Part shown: in pieces, positions 34,080-42,155 of the stretch
Numbering within the stretch: the first letter of the stretch is position 1
How the letters are laid out: the number at the start of each line of letters is the position of its first letter
NCBI GenBank assembly: GCA_021777555.1
Contig: JAJYDK010000033.1
Span: forward strand, 1 to 44,445
DNA from: Pseudomonadota bacterium
Lineage (GTDB): Bacteria > Pseudomonadota > Gammaproteobacteria > Steroidobacterales > Steroidobacteraceae
Direction: 5' to 3'
Length of the DNA stretch: 44,445 bases
Program-made: the position numbers and the translations under genes
Notes under the pieces: model-generated
Told to the model about the DNA's origin: nothing
What the model saw: only the letters and a program-made list of their open reading frames with translations
Database searches by the model: none

Positions 34080-34523
34080 CTATTGGCCGGTAATGGCGGT
34101 GGTCAGCTGGCGGAAGCGGTCTTCGATGAAGGACAGGGCGGCCTGGAAGCGCACGCTGTTCTGCGCGAATTTGGCTTCCTCGACCTGTGAGTTGACCGTA
34201 TTGCCATCGAGCGAGGGCGCGAGCGGGATGCGGTACTTGAGATACTGCGCCGTGGTGAGGCCGCCGGAGCCGTTCTGCGTCGTCACATCGAGCGGGCTCG
34301 TGGTTGCGAGCTGCAGTGCGCCCTGTGTTGCCTGGGTCCCGTGCGATCCCCGGGGGCTTTGCGGGTCCGCCGCCGCGAGCGCGGCGCGGAAGTCGATGTC
34401 CCTCGCCTGGTAGCCCGGGGTGTCCGCGTTGGCCAGGTTGGCTGCGAGCACCTCTGCCCGTTGCGAATACACCTTCAGGGCATCGGGTTGGATGCCGAGA
34501 TAGGAGTCGAGGTTGAGCGGCAT
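34080..34523 (-). CDS. flgB: Flagellar rod protein FlgB
   Basis: The most proximal rod protein of the flg operon. 147 residues. MPLNLDSYLGIQPDALKVYS is followed by the rod motif LAANLANADTPGYQARDIDF, and the C-terminal helix NTVNSQVEEAKFAQNSVRFQ pairs with the N-terminal one. It is the first gene of the long minus-strand flagellar operon. A sigma-54 promoter of near-perfect sequence lies 39 bases upstream, and flgA is divergent on the plus strand. Confidence 0.96.
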   Translation of the reverse strand: MPLNLDSYLGIQPDALKVYSQRAEVLAANLANADTPGYQARDIDFRAALAAADPQSPRGSHGTQATQGALQLATTSPLDVTTQNGSGGLTTAQYLKYRIPLAPSLDGNTVNSQVEEAKFAQNSVRFQAALSFIEDRFRQLTTAITGQ

Positions 34524-34561
34524 GTCGGAAAACCGGCGGAAGTGAAACCTGCGGGATTAGC

Positions 34562-34578
34562 AGCAAGAGGCGTGCCAG
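34562..34578 (-). promoter_or_regulatory. Sigma-54 promoter of the flgB operon
   Basis: Read on the minus strand: CTGGCACG-CCTC-TTGCT. This matches the sigma-54 consensus TGGCACG-N4-TTGC(A/T) with the invariant GG and GC exactly 10 bases apart. Transcription should begin about 12 bases downstream, leaving a leader of roughly 28 bases to flgB. Enhancer sites for a FleQ/FlrC-type activator were not identified. Confidence 0.85.
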
Positions 34579-34740
34579 GGGCCCGCCGGGCGGTTTCCGG
34601 GGGTCAAACCCGCTGCGCGACCATTGGAAGCGTGATGGCGTTCACACCTGCTGTGGCAAGCGGTTGCCGGTGGCCGGCAGAAACACCGCTCCGGAGCTTC
34701 CTCGGACGCCTCTGCGCGCCGCGGAATCACGCAGATCGGG

Positions 34741-34757
34741 TTGGCCTGCATCTTGCA
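34741..34757 (+). promoter_or_regulatory. Sigma-54-like site overlapping the flgA start region
   Basis: TTGGCCTGCATCTTGCA matches the sigma-54 pattern with GG and GC 10 bases apart (CACG replaced by CCTG). The start point would fall around 34768, only 3 bases before the flgA ATG and after its GGGGAT ribosome site, so flgA would be almost leaderless. Either the match is accidental or initiation is atypical. Low confidence. Confidence 0.3.
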
Positions 34758-34770
34758 GTTCCGGGGATAT

Positions 34771-35502
34771 ATGAAAGAGCATGCGTCAACGACCCGTCGC
34801 GCCCGGCTCGCGCGAAGAATCACGATCTGCGCCGCGGCGGGTGTCCTGATCCCGGCGCTTGCCACCGCGGCGATCCAGCCGCTCGCCACGATTCGCAGCG
34901 CCGCGGTGGATTTCGTGCGCGCTCAGATGCCTCCCGGATCCGATGGCATCGTGGTTGCTGCAGGCCGGCTCGACCCGCGCCTGCGCCTGGCGCGGTGTGC
35001 GGCCCCGTTGCAGGCCTCACTCCTGGCCGGTGCGCGCCTGCAGGCGAGCGCATCGGTCGCCGTGGGTTGCCGGGACGGCGCCGAGTGGACGATCTACGTC
35101 CCGGTGACCATCGAGTCTCGCGTCAAGGTGTGGGCTCTGCGCAGGAGCGAAGGCCAAGGGGCACGGCTGACCGCGGCCGACGTCGTGCCCGAGACGCGGC
35201 TGGTGAGCGGCATGGCGGCCGGCTATCTCACGGACCTCGCCTGGCTCGGTCGCACCTCGCTGCGCCACCCGCTGCCCGCCGGCGCCGTGCTGCGTGCCCA
35301 GGATCTTCTGGCGGACTTTCTGGTGCGCCAGGGGGAGCAGGTCACGCTCGTCGCCTCGCTCGATGGCATCCAGGTCCGCGCCCCTGGCCTGGCCCTGCAG
35401 GCCGGCCGTTATGGGGCGCTCATCCGGGTCCAGAACCTCACCTCATCGAAGGTGGTGCAGGGCATCGTTCACGATGGAAATGTGGTGGACGTCACACCCT
35501 AA
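34771..35502 (+). CDS. flgA: Flagellar basal body P-ring assembly chaperone FlgA
   Basis: A periplasmic chaperone that helps FlgI assemble into the P ring. 243 residues. The N-terminal basic stretch and hydrophobic ITICAAAGVLIPALATA form a Sec signal peptide, cleaved near ATAA. The mature part has an SAF-type domain with LRLARCAAPLQASLL, VGCRDGAEWTIYVPVTIES and the C-terminal PLPAGAVLRAQDLLADFLVR and VKVWALRR segments. It is divergent from flgB, as in many gammaproteobacteria, and precedes flgM. The start ATG has GGGGAT upstream. A sigma-28 promoter for flgM overlaps its stop codon. Confidence 0.93.
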   Translation: MKEHASTTRRARLARRITICAAAGVLIPALATAAIQPLATIRSAAVDFVRAQMPPGSDGIVVAAGRLDPRLRLARCAAPLQASLLAGARLQASASVAVGCRDGAEWTIYVPVTIESRVKVWALRRSEGQGARLTAADVVPETRLVSGMAAGYLTDLAWLGRTSLRHPLPAGAVLRAQDLLADFLVRQGEQVTLVASLDGIQVRAPGLALQAGRYGALIRVQNLTSSKVVQGIVHDGNVVDVTP

Positions 35503-35526
35503 AGTTTCCACTTCTTGCGCCGATAA
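35500..35526 (+). promoter_or_regulatory. Consensus sigma-28 (FliA) promoter of flgM
   Basis: TAAAGTTT (35500-35507), 11 bases, GCCGATAA (35519-35526). All 16 specified positions match the enterobacterial sigma-28 consensus, with exact spacing. The first three bases of the -35 element are also the TAA stop codon of flgA. The flgM ATG is 30 bases from the end of the -10, so FliA controls its own anti-sigma factor directly. Confidence 0.9.
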
Positions 35527-35555
35527 ACAGCACAAGGAGCTCGAGGAGATCCGAT

Positions 35556-35876
35556 ATGTCCGGCAAAATCAGTGGCTTGAGCGGTACATCAGCCCCGGTC
35601 GGGGCGGGGCGCCGTGCGGATAAGCCTCGCGATGCGAGCAGCGGCGGTGCCGCCACAGCCGGCTCTGCGGGTTCGGGCGATGTGCAGATCACCAGCTCTG
35701 CGAGCCTGCTCGCGAGCCTCGAGCAGCAATTGCACAATATGCCGGCGGTGAACGAGCAGCGCGTGGCGCAACTTCGCACCGCCATCGAGAACGGCAGCTA
35801 TTCGGTACAACCGCAGCAGGTGGCCGACCAGCTGATGCAGATGGAACACTCGCTCGCGCAGATCTCGGGGGGCTGA
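35556..35876 (+). CDS. flgM: Anti-sigma-28 factor FlgM
   Basis: Binds and holds sigma-28 (FliA) until it is exported through the completed hook. 106 residues, about the usual length. The N-terminal half is Gly/Ala/Ser-rich and likely disordered, as is typical. The C-terminal half contains VQITSSASLLASLEQQLHNM followed by VNEQRVAQLRTAIENGSY, the sigma-28-binding region of the family. The ATG follows CGAGGAGAT. flgN starts 3 bases after its stop, so the two are co-transcribed from the sigma-28 promoter. Confidence 0.92.
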   Translation: MSGKISGLSGTSAPVGAGRRADKPRDASSGGAATAGSAGSGDVQITSSASLLASLEQQLHNMPAVNEQRVAQLRTAIENGSYSVQPQQVADQLMQMEHSLAQISGG

Positions 35877-35879
35877 TTC

Positions 35880-36365
35880 ATGGATCCTGCCGTCTGTCGC
35901 GAGCACCTGGGCTCGCTGTTGCGCGAAGAGTCAGCCCTGCTCGAGGAGCTCGAGTCGCTGCTGACCCACGAGGCGCGCGTTCTCGAGGTTTCCGACATCC
36001 AGACCATCGAGGCCACGACGCGCGCGCGGCAGGAGAGGATGGGCGGGCTCGCCCGCCTGGAGGAGCAGCGCCGATCGCTGTGCGCGATGCACGGATATGC
36101 CGCGGATCGCCTCGGACTCGAGGCCGTGATGGCCTGGTGCGATCCCCGCGGTGCGCTGGTTGAGGTTCTGCGCCGCTGCGCCGAGCTTGCGGTGCGCTGC
36201 CGTGATCTGAACGATCGCAACAGCGTCATCGTCGCCGCCCGTCTGAAGCGGGTGCAGAGCATGCTCGGTGCGCTGACTGGCCGCCAGCCCCGGCAGGACA
36301 CATACGGACCGAAGGGTCAATCGACCTTCGGATTCCATCCCGGCCGCTCGCTCGGCGCTGCCTGA
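35880..36365 (+). CDS. flgN: Flagellar export chaperone FlgN
   Basis: Cytosolic chaperone for FlgK and FlgL. 161 residues, matching the family. The protein is mostly helical with long runs of charged heptads (LLREESALLEELESLLTHEA, ARQERMGGLARLEEQRRSLC) and the C-terminal conserved RCRDLNDRNSVIVAARLKRV. Position directly behind flgM is standard. The last 25 or so residues are less ordered (TGRQPRQDTYGPKG). A hairpin follows the stop. Confidence 0.88.
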   Translation: MDPAVCREHLGSLLREESALLEELESLLTHEARVLEVSDIQTIEATTRARQERMGGLARLEEQRRSLCAMHGYAADRLGLEAVMAWCDPRGALVEVLRRCAELAVRCRDLNDRNSVIVAARLKRVQSMLGALTGRQPRQDTYGPKGQSTFGFHPGRSLGAA

Positions 36366-36376
36366 AGTACCGCGCC

Positions 36377-36395
36377 GACACGGCGCCGCCGTGTC
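36377..36395 (+). terminator. Hairpin after flgN
   Basis: GACACGGC (36377-36384) and GCCGTGTC (36388-36395) form a perfect 8-bp stem with a 3-base loop, 12 bases after the flgN stop. No T-run follows, so it may end the transcript poorly or protect the mRNA 3' end. The remaining bases up to the next gene (36396-36511) show nothing else clear. Confidence 0.4.
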
Positions 36396-36511
36396 ACTCC
36401 TCGTGCCTGGGACCCGGCGCGCCGGCCCTTGCCCGCCCGCTCATCGCCCCCTTGATCAATTCGCACCGCGGCCATTAACCTGCGTGCAAAACGTCGCCGG
36501 GGGTCGTCTCG

Positions 36512-36727
36512 ATGAGGACATCGCAGGTCCGTAGCGTTCGCACGCGCCTCTGGTGGCGGCTGCTGCTCGTGGTCCCGGTGATCGCGACGCTGTGGGTGCC
36601 GTGGTTCGCACGTACCCGGCCGATGCTCATCGGCCTGCCTTTCTTCTACTGGTATCTGATGGCCTGGGTGCCGCTGAGCGCTCTGTGTTCGGCCGTCGTC
36701 TATCTCAAGACTCGCGACCTGGATTAG
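36512..36727 (+). CDS. DUF3311 small membrane subunit of a sodium-solute symporter
   Basis: A 71-residue protein with two membrane helices (WWRLLLVVPVIATLWVPWFA and GLPFFYWYLMAWVPLSALCS). The pattern VPVIATLWVPWFAR, then LIGLPFFYWYLMAWVPLSAL, is the DUF3311 family. Such proteins sit next to a sodium-solute symporter and are thought to be its small partner. The symporter starts 2 bases after its stop. It has no relation in function to the flagellar genes on its left. Confidence 0.85.
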   Translation: MRTSQVRSVRTRLWWRLLLVVPVIATLWVPWFARTRPMLIGLPFFYWYLMAWVPLSALCSAVVYLKTRDLD

Positions 36728-36729
36728 CC

Positions 36730-38274
36730 ATGCCCCATGCCGCGCTCATCGTTTTCCTATCGTTGTTCGTGCTGGTCACGCCGCTCGGCTTCGTCGCCGC
36801 GCGCTGGCGCAGCGCCGACCTCAATCAGTTGCAGGAGTGGGGTCTGGGAGGCCGACGTTTCGGCACCCTGGTGACGTGGTTCCTGCTGGGCGGGGACATG
36901 TATACCGCCTATACCTTCGTGGCGCTGCCTGCGCTCGTGTTCGGGGCCGGGGCCATCGGCTTTTTCGCGCTGCCCTACACCATCATCGCCTATCCGCTGG
37001 TGTTCGTCGTGCTGCCGCGCCTGTGGCGCGTGGCGCACAAGCACAATTACATCACCGGCGCCGATTTCGTCCGCGGGCGCTACGACAGCCCGATGCTCGG
37101 GCTGCTGGTGGCCATCACCGGCATTCTCGCAACGATGCCTTACATCGCGCTGCAGCTCGTGGGGATCGAAGTCGTGGTGGCGGCCCTCGGCGTCCCGAGC
37201 GCCGGCTGGGTGGGTGATCTGCCGCTCATCATCGCCTTCGTGGTGCTCGCGGCCTACACCTATACGAGCGGCCTGCGCGCCCCGGCGTTGATCGCGGTGG
37301 TGAAGGATCTGCTCATCTACGTGACGGTGATCGTGGCGGTGATCGTCATTCCCGCCGAACTCGGCGGCTACGGAAGGATCTTCGCCGCGGTGCCCGCGGA
37401 GCGGATCATGCTGGCGAGGCCCCCGCCGGGGAGCCTGGGCAGCTACAGCGCCTTTGCGACCCTGGCGCTCGGCTCGGCGGTGGCGCTGTTCGCCTACCCG
37501 CACGTGCTCACTGGCGCGCTCTCGGCCCGGGACCCGAAGACCCTGACGCGCAACATGGCGCTGTTGCCGTCCTACAGCCTGGCGCTCGGCCTGATCGCGC
37601 TGCTCGGGTTCATGGCGTTGGCCGCCGGTGTGGCGAAGGTGCCGCAATACGCGGGCTATTTCCGACAATATTCAAACAACTTCGCGGTGCCGGCCCTGTT
37701 CATGCGGAGCTTCCCGGGCTGGTTCACGGGAGTGGCCTTCGCCGGCATCGCGATCGGCGCGCTGGTTCCGGCGGCCATCATGTCGATCGCCGCGGCGAAC
37801 CTGTGGACGCGCAGCGTGTATCGTGAATACCTGCGCCCGGGCTGCTCGGATGCCGAGGAGGCGCGCCAGGCCAAGCTCGTCTCGCTGGTCGTGAAGTTCG
37901 GCGCGCTGTTGTTCGCCATCGGATTGCCGACGACCTTCGCCATCAATCTGCAGCTGCTCGGAGGCATCTGGATCATCCAGACCGTGCCGGCGCTGGTGTT
38001 CGGCCTGTACACGCGCTGGTGCCACCGGCGCGCGCTCGCCCTCGGGTGGCTCGCCGGAATGGCGATGGGCACGTGGATGGAGGCCGGACTCGGGTTCAAG
38101 GGGGCGGTGTATCCGCTGCGCCTGTTCGGCGTCATCGTGCCGACCTACATCGCACTCATCACGCTGGCGGTGAACGTTGCCGTGGTGGTCGTGCTGACGG
38201 TGCTGCTGCGCGCCCTTGGGGTGGAGGAGGGAGGCGATAGGACGGTGCCGGCGGACTACGAGCCCGCCGCTTAG
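36730..38274 (+). CDS. Sodium-solute symporter family transporter (monocarboxylate type)
   Basis: A 514-residue inner-membrane transporter with about 13 membrane helices. The start LIVFLSLFVLVTPLGFVAAR, the GLGGRRFGTLVTWFLLGGDM region and the sodium-binding NITGADFVRGRYDSP-like YITGADFVRGRYDSP segment fit the solute-sodium symporter family, closest in layout to MctP-type carriers of pyruvate, lactate or other monocarboxylates. A DUF3311 partner upstream supports that subgroup. The substrate is not fixed by the sequence. The C-terminal end (GGDRTVPADYEPAA) is hydrophilic. It converges on the HDOD pair with an 87-base gap holding nothing clear. Confidence 0.87.
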   Translation: MPHAALIVFLSLFVLVTPLGFVAARWRSADLNQLQEWGLGGRRFGTLVTWFLLGGDMYTAYTFVALPALVFGAGAIGFFALPYTIIAYPLVFVVLPRLWRVAHKHNYITGADFVRGRYDSPMLGLLVAITGILATMPYIALQLVGIEVVVAALGVPSAGWVGDLPLIIAFVVLAAYTYTSGLRAPALIAVVKDLLIYVTVIVAVIVIPAELGGYGRIFAAVPAERIMLARPPPGSLGSYSAFATLALGSAVALFAYPHVLTGALSARDPKTLTRNMALLPSYSLALGLIALLGFMALAAGVAKVPQYAGYFRQYSNNFAVPALFMRSFPGWFTGVAFAGIAIGALVPAAIMSIAAANLWTRSVYREYLRPGCSDAEEARQAKLVSLVVKFGALLFAIGLPTTFAINLQLLGGIWIIQTVPALVFGLYTRWCHRRALALGWLAGMAMGTWMEAGLGFKGAVYPLRLFGVIVPTYIALITLAVNVAVVVVLTVLLRALGVEEGGDRTVPADYEPAA

Positions 38275-38361
38275 GGCCGTTCACCGCTTATGCGGCGGCG
38301 ATCGCGGAGCCAGGATGGCTGGCGCCTGTGCCAGGGCGGACCGGGTGTGCGACCAATGCGC

Positions 38362-39255
38362 TCACCCCAGCGCTTCACGCAGGGCGCTGATTTCCTGTTC
38401 CGACTCCTCGAGCAGCGCCTGGCACGAGGGGACATCGAGTCCGAGCCGCTGCAGCGGCTTCGACTCGTTCACACACTCGGGCAGAGCCTCCGGGTCGCCG
38501 ATATCGGTAAGCAGGGTGCTCGCGAGCAGCACGTCGGCGAGTCCGGGAGCGCCGCGCGTCGCTAGCTCGTAGTTCTCGGACTCCTGCACGGCCTGCACGA
38601 TCTCCTCCGCGATGCCCCAGTTCTCGAGCAGCGCCGTGGCGATGCTCCGATGCCATGCGCGCTCTATCGCCTGATAGGCCGAGGCGTCATGGAACAATGA
38701 GCGGTGTTGGCTGGCGCGGGTCAGGATGTAAAGTCGCCCCACCCCCTGGAGCAGTCCCGCCAGCATCGCCGTGTCGGCGATGACCGCGGTCAGCCGCCGG
38801 GCGATGACGAAGCTCAGGCACGCCACCTGCACGCAGCGACGCCAGAGCACACCGAGCTGAGCCTCCAGGCCGCGCAGCGTCGGCGCCTCACGCAGCTGGC
38901 GTACCGCGAAAGCGATGGTGGCGGTGCGTACGGTGTCGATGCCTACGCGGGTGACGGCCGCGCGCAGGTCCGTGACCGACACGCCCCCGGGATTGAGCGC
39001 CACGGAGTTCGCCATGCGCACGAGCTGCGTGGCGAGCACCGGCTCGGCTCCGATGACCCTGATGATGCGGGAGGTGTCGGTCTGCTCGTCGCTGAGTACG
39101 CGCTGAATCCGCATGACGATGTGCGGAAATCCCGGCAGCTCCACCTTGCCGCCCGAGAGCTCGGCGGCGAGCGCCTGCACGAACGTGAAGGCGATGTCGC
39201 GCTCGGTGGCGATTGCACCAAAAGTTCCGGTCGAATCGATGAATTGAGGCTGCAT
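38362..39255 (-). CDS. HDOD domain signalling protein, tandem paralogue 2
   Basis: A 297-residue HDOD protein with no membrane segment. The domain runs from VQALAAELSGGKVELPGFPH through VLATQLVRMANSVALNPGGV, LGVLWRRCVQVACLSFVIAR and DTAMLAGLLQGVGRLYILTR to the C-terminal helix. It is closely related to the gene just upstream (39278-40162), with long shared blocks (TAMLAGLL-GxGxLYILTRA, ALLENW-xAEEIVxAV). Where the partner has LLHGIGKLYIL this one has LLQGVGRLYIL, so the single histidine is lost. HDOD proteins act mostly in signalling. It is the last gene of the chemotaxis operon on the minus strand. Confidence 0.88.
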   Translation of the reverse strand: MQPQFIDSTGTFGAIATERDIAFTFVQALAAELSGGKVELPGFPHIVMRIQRVLSDEQTDTSRIIRVIGAEPVLATQLVRMANSVALNPGGVSVTDLRAAVTRVGIDTVRTATIAFAVRQLREAPTLRGLEAQLGVLWRRCVQVACLSFVIARRLTAVIADTAMLAGLLQGVGRLYILTRASQHRSLFHDASAYQAIERAWHRSIATALLENWGIAEEIVQAVQESENYELATRGAPGLADVLLASTLLTDIGDPEALPECVNESKPLQRLGLDVPSCQALLEESEQEISALREALG

Positions 39256-39277
39256 GGGCGGGATCGTGCCGGTGGCA

Positions 39278-40162
39278 TCAGACGCCTAGCGCATCGCGCA
39301 ACGCGTCTATTTCGTGTTGAGACTCCTCGATCAGTTTCCTGTATCCCGCGGCGTCGATCTGCATACGGCGGCACGCCGCCACGTCCTGCATGTTGAGATC
39401 CAGTGTCTCGGGATGGTCCTTGAATGAGCTCAGCAGATGGCTGACCGTGAGCACATCGGTGAGATCCGGCGGGCCGGCGAGCTTGCGTCCGAGATCCTCG
39501 TACTCGCTCACCGCGTGCACGATCTCCTCGGCCATTTCCCAGTTCTCGAGCAGCGCCTTGGCGATCGAGGAATGCCAGTCGCGCTCGATGGAGTTGTAGA
39601 TCGCCTCATCGGCGACCAGCAGCGGATATTTCCCGGCGCGCGTCAGGATGTACAGCTTGCCGATGCCGTGCAGGAGTCCCGCGAGCATGGCTGTGTCGGG
39701 ATTCACGCGGCTGAAGCGCTTGCCGACGACATAGGACATGGCGGCGACCTCGGCGCTGCGCTGCCAGAGATCCTCCAGGGGCCGCTCCAGTCCCTTCAGG
39801 TCCGCGGACTTCTTCAACTGCGACATCGCGAAGGCGATCGCCGCGGAGCGCACCATGTTGAACCCGAGCCGGGCGATGGCGCTGCGCAGATCGGTGATCG
39901 CGCGGCCGCTGAAGTTGATGGCCGCGGAGTTGGCGATCTGCAGCAGGCGTGCCGCCAGCATGGGCTCGGAGCCGACGACCCGCACCACCTTTTCCTGGGA
40001 GACCTCATCGTCGGAGAGCACCTGGCGGACGCGCAGGGCGACATCGGGGAAGCTCGGCAGCTCGACTTTGCCCTCGGAGAGCTCGGCGGCGAGGGCCTGC
40101 ACGAAGGCGAAGACCTCGGGATTGCCGGCCTGAGCGGAGGTATCTCGCGCGGGACTGTTCAA
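39278..40162 (-). CDS. HDOD domain signalling protein, tandem paralogue 1
   Basis: A 294-residue HDOD protein. After a short polar N-terminus the domain starts FAFVQALAAELSEGKVELPS and includes MLAARLLQIANSAAINFSGR, DLRSAIARLGFNMVRSAAIA and DTAMLAGLLHGIGKLYILTR. The start is inferred as TTG with GAGGG about 9 bases before it, since no ATG or GTG with a ribosome site fits between the cheB stop and the domain. It lies 83 bases after cheB and 22 bases before its paralogue. Together with the paralogue it looks like a tandem duplication in an adaptation operon. Confidence 0.85.
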   Translation of the reverse strand: MNSPARDTSAQAGNPEVFAFVQALAAELSEGKVELPSFPDVALRVRQVLSDDEVSQEKVVRVVGSEPMLAARLLQIANSAAINFSGRAITDLRSAIARLGFNMVRSAAIAFAMSQLKKSADLKGLERPLEDLWQRSAEVAAMSYVVGKRFSRVNPDTAMLAGLLHGIGKLYILTRAGKYPLLVADEAIYNSIERDWHSSIAKALLENWEMAEEIVHAVSEYEDLGRKLAGPPDLTDVLTVSHLLSSFKDHPETLDLNMQDVAACRRMQIDAAGYRKLIEESQHEIDALRDALGV

Positions 40163-40245
40163 GCGTCTGCCCTCGTTACCGGTTCTATATCGGCAGGCAG
40201 ATGCTCGGCTTGATCCGTCCGCTGCGCCAGTGCGCGGCTCACGGT

Positions 40246-41415
40246 TCAGGCCTCTCGCGAGGCTGCCGTGCGTGATTCGCGGGTGATGTCCGTGGCCTCG
40301 GCGAGCTGGCGTATCCGGGCGGCGACATTCTCCAGGGGTACCACGTGCTGCGCCGCCCCGAGCGCGACTGCCTCCCCGGGCATGCCCCATACCACGCTCG
40401 TCGCCTCATCCTGGGCGATGGTGTGGCTGCCGCTGTCGAGCATCTCCTTCAGACCCCGCGCGCCGTCCTTGCCCATGCCCGTGAGCAGCGCGCCGATGGC
40501 ATTGCGGCCGGCGTTCTGCGCGACGGATCGGAAGAGGACATCCACCGAAGGCTTATGCCGATTGACCGGCACCCCGTCATCGAGGCGGCAGACGTAGCGG
40601 GCGCCGTCGCGCACCACAAGGAGGTGACGGTCCCCGGGGGCGATATAGGCGTGGCCCGCGAGGATGTGCTGACCGTCCTCGGCTTCGCAGACCGACAGGG
40701 CGCAGCAGTCGTTCATGCGCCTCGCGAACGGGCCGCTGAAAGCCTTGGGAATGTGCTGCGTGATCACGATGCCCGGACTGTCCGGCGGCAGCCTCATGAG
40801 CACCTCCTTGATGGCCTCGGTGCCCCCCGTGGAGGCTCCGATGGCGATGATGCGGTCGGTGGTGCGCAACTGCTTCGGGCCGGCTGACCTGGGCAGCACC
40901 GCATCGGCGCTGTGGGCGGGCCCGGGGAGGACCGGAGGGCGCTGCGGGGCGAGCGCCTTGACGCTGGCGACAGCCGCCGTGCGGATCTTCTCGATGAGCT
41001 CGTCGCGGTAGTCCATCAGCGTCACCGCGAGATCGATCTTCGGCTTGGACAGATAATCGACCGCTCCGAGCGCCAGCGCATCGAGGGTCACGTCGGCACC
41101 GCGCTCGGTGAGCGAGGACACCATGACTACCGGCATGGGTCGCAGGCGCATGAGGTTGCGCAGGAACGTGATGCCATCCATTCTCGGCATCTCGACATCG
41201 AGCGTGAGCACGTCGGGGTTCAGACGCTTGATCTTCTCGCGTGCCGCATGGGCGTCGGCCGCGACGCCGATCACTTCGATATCGGGTGCGGAACCGAGCA
41301 TCTCGGTGAGCAGACTTCGCACCAGCGCCGAGTCATCGACGACGAGCACGCGGATACGCCCGGCGGCGCCCGACCCGCCGGCCGGTCTCGTCGGGGTGCG
41401 GTTGATACCGGTCAT
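40246..41415 (-). CDS. cheB: Chemotaxis protein-glutamate methylesterase CheB
   Basis: Removes methyl groups from, and deamidates, chemoreceptors in the adaptation arm of chemotaxis. 389 residues, about 40 more than the usual. The N-terminal receiver has [18 protein letters not shown] and the phosphorylatable Asp73 in [15 protein letters not shown], then a linker. The methylesterase domain has the Ser in [10 protein letters not shown], the His in [14 protein letters not shown] and the Asp in [10 protein letters not shown]. Its ATG overlaps the cheD stop (ATGA). The adjacent cheR and cheD and the receptor tail at the window edge form a working set. Confidence 0.97.
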   Translation of the reverse strand: MTGINRTPTRPAGGSGAAGRIRVLVVDDSALVRSLLTEMLGSAPDIEVIGVAADAHAAREKIKRLNPDVLTLDVEMPRMDGITFLRNLMRLRPMPVVMVSSLTERGADVTLDALALGAVDYLSKPKIDLAVTLMDYRDELIEKIRTAAVASVKALAPQRPPVLPGPAHSADAVLPRSAGPKQLRTTDRIIAIGASTGGTEAIKEVLMRLPPDSPGIVITQHIPKAFSGPFARRMNDCCALSVCEAEDGQHILAGHAYIAPGDRHLLVVRDGARYVCRLDDGVPVNRHKPSVDVLFRSVAQNAGRNAIGALLTGMGKDGARGLKEMLDSGSHTIAQDEATSVVWGMPGEAVALGAAQHVVPLENVAARIRQLAEATDITRESRTAASREA

Positions 41416-42155
41416 TCGAACAGCTCCACATCGCCGCCGGCGGTCTGCCTGCCGAGGCTCTCCATGTAGAGCTGCTCGTGACGGCTGATGATCCGGTTTT
41501 CCACCGGGCGAAGCTTGCGCAACCTCGCCCGGCCGCTCACGGGAAAGTAGATCACCTTGCGGGGGTTGGTGCCGCCGAGGTCCTCGGCCGCCACCTTGTA
41601 GCCCTCGAGCGCCATGTAATTGCGGACGAATTGAATGTTGCGACCGCCCACATCGGTCATGGCCGCCAGGATCTGGCCGCCGCCGAACAGCTTGATTTCC
41701 AGTCGTTCGCGCACCGCGCCGAGCTTCAGCAGGTCATTGATCAGGCTTTCCATCGCATAGGAGCCGTAGCGTGTGGCGAGACCGATTGCCGGGTCGAGCC
41801 AGTCATTCGGGCCGACCGCGGCATCCTCGGGCAGCATGAAATGATTCATGCCGCCGAGCCCGCGGACCGGATCGCGCACACACGCCGAGACGCACGAGCC
41901 GAGCACCGTGCTGATCGCCTCATCGTTACGGGTGACGTAGTACTCCCCGGGCAGGATCTTCACCGACCAGCGGGCATTTTCTCTGTCCCAGTAGCGCTGG
42001 AAGTGCGCAAAGCCGGGCAATGGCGGCGGCGGAGCGGATACGCGCAGGTGCTCCGTGGAAAGCCCATCCCGGGCCTCGCCGCGCGCGCGCGCGAGGCCCT
42101 GCTTGCGGGCCGCGGGCTCAGACCCGCCGGTAGATGGTTTTACCAATGAGCCCAT
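41412..42155 (-). CDS. cheD: Chemoreceptor glutamine deamidase CheD
   Basis: Deamidates selected glutamines in receptors, and in CheC systems regulates it. 247 residues, about 50 longer at the N-terminus than the common form (Pro-rich and basic). The Cys in [15 protein letters not shown] is the nucleophile and the His in [11 protein letters not shown] completes it; [19 protein letters not shown] and [12 protein letters not shown] follow. The protein ends GGDVELFE. The coding region overlaps the 3' end of cheR by 38 bases, and no good ribosome site precedes the ATG; a start further in is possible. No CheC is in view. Confidence 0.92.
   Translation of the reverse strand: MGSLVKPSTGGSEPAARKQGLARARGEARDGLSTEHLRVSAPPPPLPGFAHFQRYWDRENARWSVKILPGEYYVTRNDEAISTVLGSCVSACVRDPVRGLGGMNHFMLPEDAAVGPNDWLDPAIGLATRYGSYAMESLINDLLKLGAVRERLEIKLFGGGQILAAMTDVGGRNIQFVRNYMALEGYKVAAEDLGGTNPRKVIYFPVSGRARLRKLRPVENRIISRHEQLYMESLGRQTAGGDVELFE

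Noticed and set aside
34654-34668. TGGCAAGCGGTTGCC resembling a sigma-54 promoter on the plus strand before flgA
   Set aside because: GG and GC are 9 bases apart, not 10; sigma-54 does not tolerate this. It is better read as a 5-bp inverted repeat of unknown meaning.
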